This document shows positions 41,755 to 53,812 of a stretch of DNA of 64,000 bases, one piece after another (position 1 is the stretch's first letter; the number at the start of each line of letters is the position of its first letter). Where the stretch lies: positions 8,122,001 to 8,186,000 of the forward strand of contig NC_063151.1 in assembly GCF_020921035.1 (NCBI RefSeq). The letters run 5' to 3'. Below the pieces are notes generated by a model. It saw only the letters and a program-made list of their open reading frames with translations. It did not search any database and was not told the origin of the DNA. Both the position numbers and the translations under genes were made by a program. The DNA comes from Rhodamnia argentea. Its lineage: Eukaryota; Streptophyta; Magnoliopsida; Myrtales; Myrtaceae.

Positions 41755-44700
41755 AAAGTCCCGAAATTTAATTCTCCTATAATAATTTCTAAAATATTTT
41801 ATATTTATTTATTTTCTATAAGTCCAAAACAAACTATTAGTCTTATAATAATCAATGACAGCCACATAATTATTTTTCATTAGAAATTTATAAGTAGAGG
41901 TAGCATATATAAACTTGGGCTTTGCTGGCATAAATGCCTTTGAGAGACTATGAAAATAATAGCATGTTATGTGTCAATGTCACAAATTTTCAAAGGAGTA
42001 AATTCCATAAAAATTGTAATTATTTTTTTACTCCAAAATAAGCTATTAATTTCACGGTGAATTAAAAGAGTCACATAATCATTTCTATGTACCCTTCAAA
42101 GTCTATGCATTTTCTCGTCAAAAAGGGCGGAGACCATTTGTTTCCATGCATGAAGCTGGGCTTGTCTGTCAGCGGAGATTTCCTTCTGTTTCCCGTTGCT
42201 GTTGTTTGGAAGCAGTGGATCTCTTCTTGAGACGAGCAGTTCATGCCAGAGGCCAGCAGAGTCCGATGAAGCAAGCACCCGTTCAGCTCTCTCAGCCTTA
42301 TGATGACTAGGGTTCCCAAATGCTGGCTCGCTGAGGCGGCTCTGCTGCAGATTCCAGGCTCTCCGTATCAGGCAGTGAAGCCATGGTCGTGCGAAGCTTT
42401 TTTGAGGAAACTTGGAGAGCTGTTTGTGCATCTACAGTAGCTTTTACACCAACTCTGACTTAGCGTAATACGTTGCACCGTTGGCCGACCGTTGAGGTTA
42501 ATACTTCTATATAGAAGCTTTTTGGAAGCCAAAATTCATCACGATCGTCAGAATATATCATGATCTTGATCTTCACTATCAATTTCAACCAAAATATAGG
42601 GGATTAAAAGGAGCCGTGAATAGGTTTAACCATTTCTGAAACATGTGCATTGCTTGACCGCGAGTAACGATCGCGAGTAATGAGGAGGGCGCAACCCTGC
42701 AAAAGTTCTGAGAAAGCTCACTGATGAAGAGATGCCTTTCGTTTCTCGATGAGCAACCACTTAACTGCAATGTTGCTCAAGTCCATGCAGGTGAAAATGT
42801 TGAGCCCTTTGATGAGAGTGAGTTTGAGAACGTAAAAAACTTGCTCATCGCAATGAAGAGGACGACCGAATGCTGCAAAACCTCCCACAGAACTTATTCT
42901 CATCGACAGGTGTTCTGCCAGAAAAAGTAACACAGTTGCCTTTAAAATCATGTCTCGAAACACTGATGTCGATCAACAAGATGTTTCACAAGTGCAGAGC
43001 AGATGCATGATTAGGATCAGTTGCTTTCTTACCAGTAAGTAATGCGTTTGACTCATTTGTATGCTCCTTCTGGCCTCTGTCCATCTTTTGTGGTTGGGGA
43101 GTAGTCAATGGAGAAATAGACATCTATCTTCTTGAATGTTTAATATATCTACTATCCAAAAAGCAGCACATGCTCTCGAATATGGAGTTTTTCGCATGGA
43201 CCAACAGAGCTCCCGATTCGAATACAGATGGCCCGGCTTTGGGAAAGCCTGGCAAGGTCAGCGGATCATTGCTCGGACTTGCTTCCCCGCAGCTTCCGAA
43301 AATTCGCGTATAACAAGCTCCACGAAATATTTAGAAAGATCAATTCTTTGCTTTGAGAAGGTTTTGTAATCAACAAATATGTTGTAACGAATCTCTTGGA
43401 TGGATGCAGCATTAGCGGTGCAGTCTTCTTGCAACACTAATGATTTGGCTAACAATTTCAGTAATTTTGGTCGTTTTCACTTTGCAATGAAAAGGTTTAT
43501 CGTCGCTCGATACATAAGTCTGAAGTCGCAGCCTCGGCTTTCTTTGATCTATCATTCAGATGCCGAAGCCAAAGTTTATACCCACTGAATCAGCTGGAGC
43601 ATGACAACTTTCTTGCATCCGCGCGAGCCACCGGAGGCAGGCTAAATCTGAGGAGGCAAAGGATGTCCTGAGAAAGCTTCTCGGCAGCAGGCGAACAGCT
43701 CGGTGGATCAGATGGTTGTTCTGTCCGTGAATGATGACCTCGTCTCTCAAGCGTGTGGCTTGAACGAGAGATGTTGGAGCGCAGGAGCCTCGGCCCACCA
43801 TATGTTTTTCATGGAGAGCTGAAAATTTGCTCAGTCTGGTTTAGACAGAGGGTTTACTTCTTGAACTGGTTTGCATGTTTAGCTGTGCAAATCTGGTGCG
43901 GGATTGCAGATCAATTTCCGTGCGAACGTTTGGTTTTGGATTAGTTTTCTGCATTTCATTGCTCATCTTGTTCATCAGTCAAATGTCATTTGACTCTGAA
44001 TAATGGTCCGCGTAAGACGACTTCAAGTCCACGTTCTGAAGGGCAAGGCCAAAATATAATACAACAACTAGTTTCAAAAGATATAGAATGAGAGAACACA
44101 ATTTTATAAACCGCAATTTCTGTAATTAAATAATGATTATCTCATATCATGTATGGAAATATTTTGCATATGATATAAAATGGCAATGCGCATGGTTGTA
44201 ATTTCATGTCACGAATTGTTAAATTTGATCAATGCTAAAACATGATAATACTGCATTAGTGTAGGTGCATTGGCCGAGATCAATTACGGTTTGATTATGC
44301 GTAACCTAAGCCTAAATAACCTTCTAGAAGTTGCATTATGTTATCAAAGGCCACAACTTTCATGGGACTAGAAGAACGAGTAATCATATTCTATAGCAAT
44401 AGTCACATGGTCCATAGCATATCGTCACTCTAAAATATGTGGTACTTGGTAGGACCGTCTTGCTCTCTATATGTATAAAACATTATCAGAAAACAAACTA
44501 GACGCAAAATCGATACGATCTTTATCGAATTGAATCATACTCAACACACGATGTAGTGGATGATATTTAATAAAGATGTTAGTCGATTACAATTATAGTT
44601 TTTTTTTTTTTTGGTCGGAGATTACAATTATAGTTATACACACAGAATAGAGCATGTCAACTAAACCATTTTTTATGACCCCCCCCCAAAAAAATAAAAA

Positions 44701-44828
44701 TAAAAACAAAAATAAATGAATTTTTTAGTAGGCTTGAGATGAATATATATGCTTATATATTGTGTTATTTGAAATACGCTTTGTTCACCAAAAGGCCAAT
44801 CCGAGCATCCACAAACACAACCCACAAG
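41755..44828. other. Spacer with unrecognised protein-like minus-strand segments
   Basis: No recognised gene. Several minus-strand frames read like protein rather than noise but match nothing I know: 42431-42096 (RPWLHCLIRRAWNLQQ...), 42963-42718, 43455-43258 (SIQEIRYNIFVDYKTFSKQR) and 43801-43556. They could be exons of one degraded or live gene transcribed leftward. 43950-44820 is AT-rich with no features other than T and C/A runs and the acyltransferase upstream region. Confidence 0.35.
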
Positions 44829-46214
44829 ATGGCTCCTCCTCAATTCCTCCGATTCATCTCCGACTGTTTCGTCAAACCACCCCAACTTCCGCCGCTTTCC
44901 AACCACCCTCTCCACTTGCCGCCGTGAGACCTCGCCATGCTCTCTTCCCACTATATTCAAAAGGGCCTCCTCTTCCCTCTCCCTCTTCGCTGCCTCGACC
45001 CCGGGTTCTTCGACCGCCCCGCTTTCCTCCATTCCTTCTTGAAAAACCTCAAGCGCGCTCTCTCTTCCGCCCTCTCCCATTTCTACCAGCTTGCTGGCCG
45101 CCTCGCCACTCTCAAGAGGACCGAACCCCGTTCTACACCGTCTTCATCGACTGCACCAACGGCCCTGGGGCCCGGTTCATCCACGCCACGCTCAACATGA
45201 CTATGGCCGACATTCTCTCCCCCACATACGTCCCAGCCATCGTCCAGTCCTTCTTCGACCATGACCGGGCGGTCAACCACGACGACCACGCCCTGTCCCT
45301 GCTGTCCGTGCTGGTCACTGAGCTTGCCGATGGCGTCTTCATCGGAATCTCCATGAAACACGCCGTCGGCGACGGCACCTCCTTCTGGCACTTCGTCAAC
45401 TCATGGTCCGAGATCTTCCAAGCGCAAGAGAAAGGCACCGTCGACGTTGTCCAGCTGTCGCATCCCCGGGTCCTGACCCGGTGGTTCCCGGAGAACCACC
45501 CTGGGCCGGTAAGCCTGCCTTACACTGACGAACCCTCGTCGTTCCGCGTCCGCTACGAAGCCCCAGAGCTAAGGGAGCGAGTCTTCCACTTCTCGACAAA
45601 CGCCATCGCGTGGCTCAAGGCAGAGGCGAACCGGCAATGTGGCAACACCAATATCTAGTCCTTCAGGTCCCTGTCTGCCCTCGTATGGCAGTGCATCACG
45701 CGCGCCCGCCGCCTTCCACCCGGCCAGGTCACAAGCTGCCGGATGGCCTCGAACAACCGGGCTAGGCTCGACCCACCTCTCCCCCCGAAATACTTCCGGA
45801 CCTTCATCTGGCGGATCAAGGGGACGGCGACGGTGGGGGGGAGCTGCTGGGCGGCGGCCTCAGGCAGGCGGCGTGGCTGCTGCATGCGGCGGTGGCGGAG
45901 CTCAGCAACATGAAGCTGCGGGAGCTAACCGAGCATTGGATAAAGAGGCCGCAGGTGTACCGCCCGGACAAGACGGCCGATCCGTACGGCAGATTGGGAG
46001 CTCCCCGAGGTTCGACACCTACAGCAACGAGTTCGGGCTAGGGAAGGCCGTGGCTCTGCGAAGCGGTTACGGGAACGAGATCGACGGCAAGGTCTCAGGC
46101 TATCCGGGCAGCGAAGGAGGCGGGAGCGTGGACCTCGAGATCTGCCTTCCGCCGGCGACGATGGCGGCTCTCGAAGGTGGCGCGGAATTCATGGCCGCCG
46201 TGACGGTTTCGTAG
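44829..46214 (+). pseudogene. BAHD acyltransferase pseudogene
   Basis: An intronless gene body of the HXXXD acyltransferase type (the group of uncharacterised acetyltransferases near At3g50280, from memory). It starts MAPPQFLRFISDCFVKPP and keeps LKNLKRALSSALSHFYQLAG, FIDCTNGPGARFIHATLNMT, the catalytic HAVGDG within IGISMKHAVGDGTSFWHFVN, and near the end FGLGKAVALRSGYGNEIDGK in place of the usual DFGWGKP block, then VDLEICLPPATMAALE. Coherent protein is spread over all three frames: an in-frame stop lies early (near 44925, at a position usually Trp), another near 45656, and at least three frameshifts fall near 45118, 45800 and 46000. The GC-rich body remains colinear along its length, so the decay is probably recent. 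BAHD enzymes transfer acyl groups from CoA thioesters; this copy should be inactive. Confidence 0.85.
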
Positions 46215-47239
46215 GTAGGGTTGGAGGGCCATCACGACACGGTGCCACGTGCAAGTCGAGTCAACGCCATCGGGGAAATAGGAGGAATAAATTTGTTGTT
46301 TGACTTGGAATTTTAATTTGACTTTATTTCGTAATCGAAGTTAATTCTTTTGTCCTTTTCAGGACAAGGACATGCGATGGTAGCGGGCACCGATCAACTG
46401 TCCTTTATTAGGTCATCCTTAAATGTTAACCAAATAAAACGTACTTACCTAGTAGCTAATTTGGATGGTGAAGGACCCAATTCTTCTTTTTGTGATTTCG
46501 GATTCTCAAATCTTCTACCGAGCTGTCGTGAGAGGAAGTACACTCTTGAAATTGTCCAAGGAGGTGAACATTTTGGGAACCTCGGGCACTATAAGTGAGA
46601 TAATCATCTAAATCTAATGATGAAACTATTGAACACACGATGGGCTATGAGAAATTAATTCGATAGTTTCGACATATGATCTTGTTCGATTATATCATAT
46701 TCGACTTTATTTCCTGATAGCCAAACCCATCAACAATTTAGTTTTAACCGCCAAGGATTCGAGCCTTTGGGTATCCGACCTAGTAATTACATCATTGGTT
46801 ATAATCTTTGTACATATCCCTACAAAAGTAACATTGTCCAATCGCCATTTTAGCTGTTCCACAACCAAATAAGGCTGTGGAAATAGGTCCGACCTTGATG
46901 ATTTTTGGCCGATGTCCGTATTTAGATCAATTCATTGCGTGCTTAGGAAGTTACTAACGAACAACTAAAGGTCAGTGACATGGAATTTACTGAACTATTC
47001 GAATAATTACCATCACTGAGAAATGTGGGTTTGACTAACCCCCACCAAGAAGCCTTGTCCCTTAGCATGAAGTTGAGCTATAGATGGAGTCTGTGGGAAA
47101 CAAGCTAAGAATGGCTCCAAACACAAATGCCCTTCCCTGCACCAAGGCAACTCCAACTCTGCAACAACTGGAACGAACAACGCAAACTCGGTCAAACTAG
47201 AACAACCTCCGGCAAACCCGGCGCAGATGAATACCCAAG
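46215..47239. other. Spacer downstream of the acyltransferase pseudogene
   Basis: No gene is seen. At about 46742-46798 a minus-strand GGCTCGAATCC motif with an upstream tRNA-like head suggests another decayed SINE, weakly supported. 47013-47239 may be the 3' part of the LINE remnant. Confidence 0.4.
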
Positions 47240-47730
47240 CTAGCACTGGAGTTCCCAATTTCCACAGAGATCAAGAACCTCCAGAGGAATGGAATGAGAG
47301 CCGTTTTGCAGAAGAGATTCAAACGATATTCTGCGGGAAAACACAACGCTAGCGATCGCTCTCTGTAGTTGAGGATCAAGCGCATCATGAAGAGCCTTGT
47401 TCCTTCCCTTCCATAGAAAATAAGTAGCTAAACTAAGGAGCGCACCCAACTTTTTACCTATTCCAAGGAACTCACTCTCCCGTTCACCAATATGCCTCTA
47501 GATTCACCACACAATGGAAGGATACAACCCCAAGCCAGCCTAAAAAGTTGCAATGGTATGACAGATGCTTCTAGACTCCGGATGCAATTTACAAAGCTGA
47601 CCAACATCATTCGCATCACACCGTCTTTTCATCACATCAGAAGCGAGCAATCTATTTAGGATGATTAACCAGTTAATAAAGCCAAATTTTTGGGGGCCAC
47701 TTAACTTTAGCACCTAGATTCCTCACCAAA
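47240..47730 (-). mobile_element. LINE remnant, C-terminal zf-RVT region
   Basis: Minus-strand translation across frames gives AWSLVRNLGAKVKWPPKIW, then RLLASDVMKRRCDANDVGQL, and finally LGALLSLATYFLWKGRNKAL with HDALDPQLQRAI. This is the order of the zinc-binding (zf-RVT) end of plant L1-type LINE ORF2 proteins, where a YFLWKERN-like block is typical. Stops and a frameshift interrupt it and the reverse transcriptase core is not visible, so it is a truncated, old copy. Confidence 0.6.
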
Positions 47731-48350
47731 CTCCAGGCATCCTTTTGATTAAATTCACCACTCTTAGGACAATTCCTGGAATTTCAGCACGGTTTGAATC
47801 AATTTGATAAATTGGGTTAAGAACGTAGCATTATCCCGTTGAGGCAAACCTGCGGTGACCTCGAGTTGATCTCTAGCAAGGGTGAGCGCTGCTTGTTATC
47901 GACATGAAAGGGGATTCTGAAGAAAAGAAAGCAAAGGTTTCAAATGGAAGCCTTCACTCAAACTAACCAAATCTAGGACTTGTCCCAAGTCAGACAGACG
48001 AAAAATGCCACAACCAACTTGCATTTTCACAAATTTCAGCAGCTCCCGCAGCATTTAACAAGCAAGGAGGGGGGACCTTCATCCATCAAAGGCTTAAATA
48101 TATGTTTCCAGGCCGTCGCTACCAAGCTCAATGAGTTCTTCAAGAGATGAAAATGTAAAAATCGAGAATTCATACAGAAGAGGGCAACATTACCAGCTAA
48201 GGAAGGTGGTGAATTGGATAACAGTCCAAAGACAGACAACCGAAAAGCATTGATCACAAATTGCCATCCACATTTCCTTGTCTCATCTCTAGGAAGACAT
48301 GGACGCAAGGCCTCTAACATAAGACAAGCGATGTGCAGACTCTGGCAAGG
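47731..48350. other. Spacer downstream of the proteasome gene
   Basis: Should include the PAF 3' UTR at its right end. A 94-codon minus-strand frame (48320-48036) has no recognised domain. Whether this stretch belongs to the LINE is unclear. Confidence 0.4.
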
Positions 48351-51315
48351 TTAGATATCCATGGGAGCAGCACCTTCCTCAGCGGGGGCACCTTCTCCTG
48401 CAGCAGTTTCCTGATCCCCAGTATCCCCCGCTTCTGCAGCAGGTGGTTCTTCCTCCCCTACAATCTCAAACGCATCAATTAGTTGTTGTACCGTGTTCTG
48501 GTCCAATATATGGAACGGCTCGCCCACTCCAACCACAGCGACAGTGCATATGGTACTCTTCAACCTCTCTCCTTGCAAAGTTTCCCTTATGGCAATGAGG
48601 GCATCTTTGACCAGATCGTCACGAGAGGAGTCCGTGAAGTTCTCGAACCTGCGTTCCAAGTATGTTTTTGCGGCTTGTGAGCGGGACCCAATGGCAAAAG
48701 CCTGATATTCAAAGTAGTTTCCGCTTGGACAATTGTAATAGAGGTGAGCTCCAGATTCATCTAGTCCAGCTACCAAAAGACCAACGCCATAAGGTCGTTT
48801 CCAGGACCGCTGGGTGCAGACCTGCCAACATTGATTAGGCTATTACTGTCCAAGATATCTTTAGTCTCAAGAAATGCTAAAACCAAAGTTAATAACCACA
48901 GAGAAACCCTGTATCCTGTAAGAAAGTGACTGCAGTACCACCCAAAATTTAAACTGAGGGATTAGATTTGAGTATTTTCACAACAATATCCGTTTCAATA
49001 GTTCTGATTGTCAAATAGCATCTCCAGCGCTTTGAACTTTGATTTAAAGTTGGTTGGGACTCGAGGCACAACTACGCAGCTGGACTTCTTTTCCATCATT
49101 TATCATGTCACTTTAGCATTTCTAGAAACATGAAACTCTGTAAGCATCCAAGTTAGAGCCATCTCAAGGCATAGTCAGTACTGCACAGCTGATCATAACA
49201 ACCCAATGTGCACTGCACAGCTGATTCTAAAACCATAGTCTTTACAGTCAGATTCTAAGCACAAAACTAAGGATTCTATGATGAAGCCACCAAGTGATAC
49301 AATGAACTGCAGGATATTGGCTCACAATCTTTAAAAGCAACATTTTCGCCCGGAAGTAGCAAGGCAGTCATGCGGATCATGCCCTTGAGATTGTTTTGGC
49401 ATAAAATTCTGCATGGCAATATTAGTTAAATGATGACAATGTCTCGAAATAGAACCAATCACAATGTGAGTGTGAAGGCATTGCCCTCTAACAGTAGAAA
49501 GGGTAGTCCATCAAAAGTGCATGCAAAAAAAAAAAAAAAATGAGATAATTGGGACAGTCCAGAAATGAAAGCAACAATCTTATACTTAACTATATCCGAA
49601 GGCAAAGCTTCCAGAAATGAAGCAGTCACCCAAATCTCCAGTAAAGGAGATGACAAAGCATCCAAAACTAGGAGGTACTAGAAAGTCTGGCGTAAAACCC
49701 GTTTCTCAAATTCAGTTACTTTATGATCCAATCAACAAAAGCCAACAGATCCAGTATAGGCAATCAAAAGGGTAAGTTCAAGAAATGAAGGTAGAAGCGA
49801 CCAGTGAAATAAGATGAGTTAGTTTTAGAGAAACCTAAGGTTAGACACAAATTGGAAACTGCTTATAAGGCTTCCAATGTAGTCGTCAAAAATGTATGAA
49901 ATCATAGAAGTAGCGAGGAAATACTACTGACAGCTGGAACAGAATTCGCTAACGTCAAGTGCACTTTAACTGCTACAGTTTTTTAACAGTGTAAAAGCCC
50001 AGGACCAGGGACAAATTTCAGAATCACGGCTAAATCGTGTTTATAATGGAAGCACTATTTCATGTGTCGCAAGCATTGCAGACAATTTAAAACACGAGCA
50101 CTTAGTAAAATTTTCGGTTACAAAGTGACAACCAAATTGCATAATCATTACATTTCTTCCTTTTTCACTGCATGTTTAATTACTTTGGCCACAAAATGAA
50201 TGGATCATTCGTGAAAATGTGAAGTCAAAACAAGAAAGTCATGTCATTCAATGAGAATATGAAAGGATCATTTGCTTATGAGAATGTGAAGTCAAAACAA
50301 GTAAAACTCCTGTCATTTCCACAACAAGAAGAAAATTATTGACATGTACTGAGGTTTCCAATAGAATCCAGGTGTAAGGCACAAACAGATAATAGGTCTT
50401 TCAACAGTCAATGAAGGAGATATAAGCTATTTCCTTCAACACAACAAAGTTCACACAGAGCATCTCCTGAGCTGTTTGAATCCTTAGTGAACCTTCTCTT
50501 CTATATCTGTTTCAACCTATACTACTATTGTCCAATTCACTCCTCATACTTCTGAAGCAAAATCACAGATAAACAGGAAGCGGAAATTTCTATGTCAAAC
50601 AATTAAGAAAAAAGAGCAAGGATTAACCTAAAAAAGAACTGCTTTTTCCACACTAGATAGGCTTCAGTGAGGACATTATGACACAGACTCCTAAAACTAA
50701 GCTCATGCTCTTAAACCCCTTCAGAATCCCACCAAGTCCACACTTCATACTCCTGGAATCAGCAATCCCCAATTCCCTAACATCAGAACAAATTGCACGC
50801 TCATCACAGTTAATTCCGACCCACGCCGCTCTAAAACCCTAATGCCCCAAAGTCTCAATTCACGAAGAGTCACACGAATCAGTAAACTGTAGAAACTATC
50901 TACGCAATTCCAATCGGCAACAACAAATGAAATTACGACAAAGGAATCAGATGAGACAAATCACCTGAGCCTTGTCAGCCAGCTGAACCACCAATCTCCC
51001 GACGGGGAGCGGCGACTCGTAGGTGAAGGCGTGGTTAATGCACTCCGAGCGCATGTACCGCGAGAGCACGCGGCCGTCCGCGGTGAGGCCGGCGATGGCG
51101 ACGCCGATGTGGTCGTCGACCTTGAAGATCTTCTTCTGGTGGGAGGAGAGCTCGTTGTTGGCCTTGTTGACGCAGGCCAGGACGACGTGCGTCTTGGATC
51201 GGAGGCCGATCGCGGCGGAGCCCTGCTTCACGGCCTCCATGGCGTACTCGACCTGGAAGAGGCGGCCCGCGGGGCTCCAGGTGGTCACGTCCGTGTCGTA
51301 CTGGTTCCTGAACAT
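48351..51315 (-). CDS. PAF1: 20S proteasome alpha subunit (PAF, alpha-6 / type 1)
   Basis: Two coding exons on the minus strand: 51315-50965 and 48821-48351, with a 2,143-bp GT-AG intron (donor GCTCAG/GTGATT, acceptor TTGGCAG/GTCTGC). They join at [17 protein letters not shown] and give 273 residues. The alpha-type signature [20 protein letters not shown] / [19 protein letters not shown] opens the protein, followed by [20 protein letters not shown] and, in exon 2, [20 protein letters not shown] and [20 protein letters not shown]. The C-terminal tail is acidic and alanine-rich ([16 protein letters not shown]). Alpha subunits form the outer gate rings of the proteasome, in cytosol and nucleus, and have no active-site threonine. 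A single in-frame start, in MFRNQYD, matches the known family N-terminus. Arabidopsis has two paralogues, PAF1 and PAF2; which one this corresponds to is not decided here. Confidence 0.96.
48822..50964 (-). other. Large intron of the PAF gene
   Basis: About 2.1 kb of AT-rich sequence. It contains an A17 run near 49527-49542 and a short partial duplication around 50225-50300 (aatgtgaagtcaaaacaag twice, 74 bp apart). No nested gene is seen. Confidence 0.75.
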
Positions 51316-51864
51316 GGTTCCGAAGACAACGCCGCTTGGAAGGAGTGAAAAAATGTGAGAGGTTTCTCTCGCTCGAGGTGTGAAATGTTGCGCGTTAATG
51401 GAGGGGGGAGAGAGAGGGGAGTGAGGCTTTGGTCTGTATACTTTGTGGTTTTCTTTTTGAGCAAGGCAAGAGGAAGAAGAAGATGCGAACTAGGGAGTGA
51501 GGTCCGAGAGAGGGTCTGTGATGGGTCGGATCCTGAAATGGGCTTGCACTAATGGGCTTTGCTGATGACTATCCTATTGGGCCTGTGAATACTCAGCAAG
51601 ATTGGACTTGGTTGGGCCGGGCTATTTTAGTTTACTACCTTCCCTCAGCATTGAGCAAGTCCAAGCACTGCGGGCCCAATAGAAGGAACAATTCCAAGTC
51701 TTGAGCGCACGAAATGTCAAAGAAGCAATACATTTTTTTGGTCCAATAAAAAAAAAAAAAGCAATACATTGAACACCGCAAATTTTATTTATTTCTTCAC
51801 TTGATGGAGAGCGTTTCAACATACACATTAATAAAATTCTATTAAGAGACTTACATTTTATTTA
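51316..51864. other. PAF leader and promoter region
   Basis: Holds the PAF 5' UTR and promoter on the minus strand. GGGCC(T/C) and GGGCTTTG elements near 51540-51625 resemble TCP-type site II motifs common upstream of plant housekeeping genes. That role is inferred from motif shape only. Confidence 0.4.
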
Positions 51865-52110
51865 GGCTCCATTTGTTTCGCGAAAAATAAGTGAATTGCA
51901 AAATATTTTTTGAAAAATGATCGTTGATATTACCTACAAAAATCAATAAACGAAATATATTTTCATTGCCTGCGCAAATATTTTAAACACAGAGTCTAAT
52001 TGATAATGAAAATATTTTTCATCGGCTAATTACTTCGGGCGATACATGCGACTATTTTTAGGAAAGTGTTTTTCCGGATTACTCATTTTTCGCGAAACAA
52101 ACGGGGTGCC
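51865..52110. mobile_element. MITE, family A copy 2
   Basis: A 246-bp element. Left end GGCTCCATTTGTTTCGCGAA then AAATAAGT; right end reverse complement GGCACCCCGTTTGTTTCGCG then AAAAATGAGT. These are near-perfect inverted repeats of about 30 bp. It has no coding capacity and is the best preserved of the three family copies. Confidence 0.75.
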
Positions 52111-53595
52111 GGTGCGTGTATGGCGTCCTCGACGTGTCTTAGCAATTGCGTGCGATGGGCTCCAAAGCTCGACTTAGGTTTTATGGACGCACGTACGTTA
52201 CAACCGTTAAAGTGATTGACTTAAAAGTAAACGTTGAGATCATCTTGTGAACTTTTTAATTGAAAAGCGATTTTCAATTAGTTTGATCTCTCGATACGCT
52301 GTTGATTCTCTAGTTGACAGCACGTACATGATTTTCATCGAGAACCAAAAGGCAAGGCCTATGTGTACGTATATTCCGGGGCTTTAACACTTCGTTTTGG
52401 GAAGTAAAGATCGATCTGAAATGATCTGTCGATCGCAAAGCAAAAGACCCTTGACAAATAAAATTAAAGTTAAGAGGTAAAAAAAAAGGCTCTCTCAAGG
52501 CCAAAAAGCGACGTCGTTATATAATGCCTCCTGCTTTTTAGCTTTTAGATCTTCATCCCATCATCATTCGGTAGATCCGATGGTCCAAAGATTCTCCACT
52601 GGAAGGAAAAGGCAGTCACTTGATTTAAAAGTTTTGGTGATGATGATCAGTTTTTCAGCTGTTTCTTTTTAGTATGAACAGGATATGTTAATCGATGAAC
52701 GTCTATCGATACTACATCTTAACTACGTTTCGAGATTTTCTCATAATTCGATTTTTATATTGCATGGAATATATGAGATCTTTTAGTTTTGGCGTTTCGA
52801 ATTTGTATGTCTAGACTCGAGGCGATTCCATGATAGTCAATTATAGGTATGAGCATTGTTCTAAGATAGAACCGGACCGATTTTTAGGTTTCGGGATATG
52901 TGGGGCATGTTCCCGATTTCAAAAATTAGGGAACTAGGTGGCTTGGAACCCGAAACTTGATTTTGTATTTTTCTTGTTCTATGTTTTCGTGTGATCCCGC
53001 AAATTTTTCATAGTGTTTGATAATATGCGTATAATTTAGAACCATTACTCTAAGCTCTCATGTTCCGGCTATATTCATGATCAAGACTTTTCTTTTGTTA
53101 ATAATTTTTTTATTATTGGTGTGTCCACATATGAGTTATGGCTAGCAAACCGCAGCGGCAAATGGTAATCATTAAAAATGATGATTCACTACGGTCATTC
53201 AAATAAAAATAAATGTGGACCCGTTGATAGACTGTGTGACAAGATAGATTCCAAGGTATATAGGGTAGTTTTAAAAGGTTCTAAAAATAAGGCAAAAAGC
53301 TTCGAAGAGTAGGTTACAGGTGGAATCCGAATCGACCTTGAAATCGCTCGCCCCTAGTCATATGGGATTTCTTGTGAATTTGTTATCTTTATTGGGTGGA
53401 GCAACATAATGGCCGAGCCGGTTGCCTTTTTCTTTACGTATATTACGTAGTAAGCTATAAAGATAAACTAGAGTTAGAGGTGAGACGAGTGGTATTTAAG
53501 GAAAGTACGATTAATTTGTCAAATATCGAATGCAAACAATACTTCACGAAGATTTGCGTGCAAAGCAACCCTTGAACCTATTCTTTAGAATCTAA
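52111..53595. other. Intergenic spacer, no gene seen
   Basis: AT-rich. A copy of the dispersed AACCGG-type repeat is visible near 52850-52960 (tagaaccggaccgattttt, ggttcgggat-like sequence). Confidence 0.5.
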
Positions 53596-53812
53596 GGGTT
53601 CGTTTGTTTCACGAACAATGAATTGCTTGAAAAACATTTTACGAAAAATAATTGCTTACGTCTTTCGGAAAAATTAGTCAACGAAAAATGTCTTTTTCAT
53701 CGATATAATCCACGCCTAACTTTTTTCATAGTCGATGAAAAAAAAAATCCATTCATTTATTTTCAAAAAATAATTTTTGAATAATTCATTTTTCACGAAA
53801 TAATTTCACCCC
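53596..53812. mobile_element. MITE, family A copy 3
   Basis: A 217-bp element. Left end GGGTTCGTTTGTTTCACGAA then CAATGAATT; right end reverse complement GGGGTGAAATTATTTCGTGA then AAAATGAATT. Inverted repeats are clear, especially in the inner half. Confidence 0.65.
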
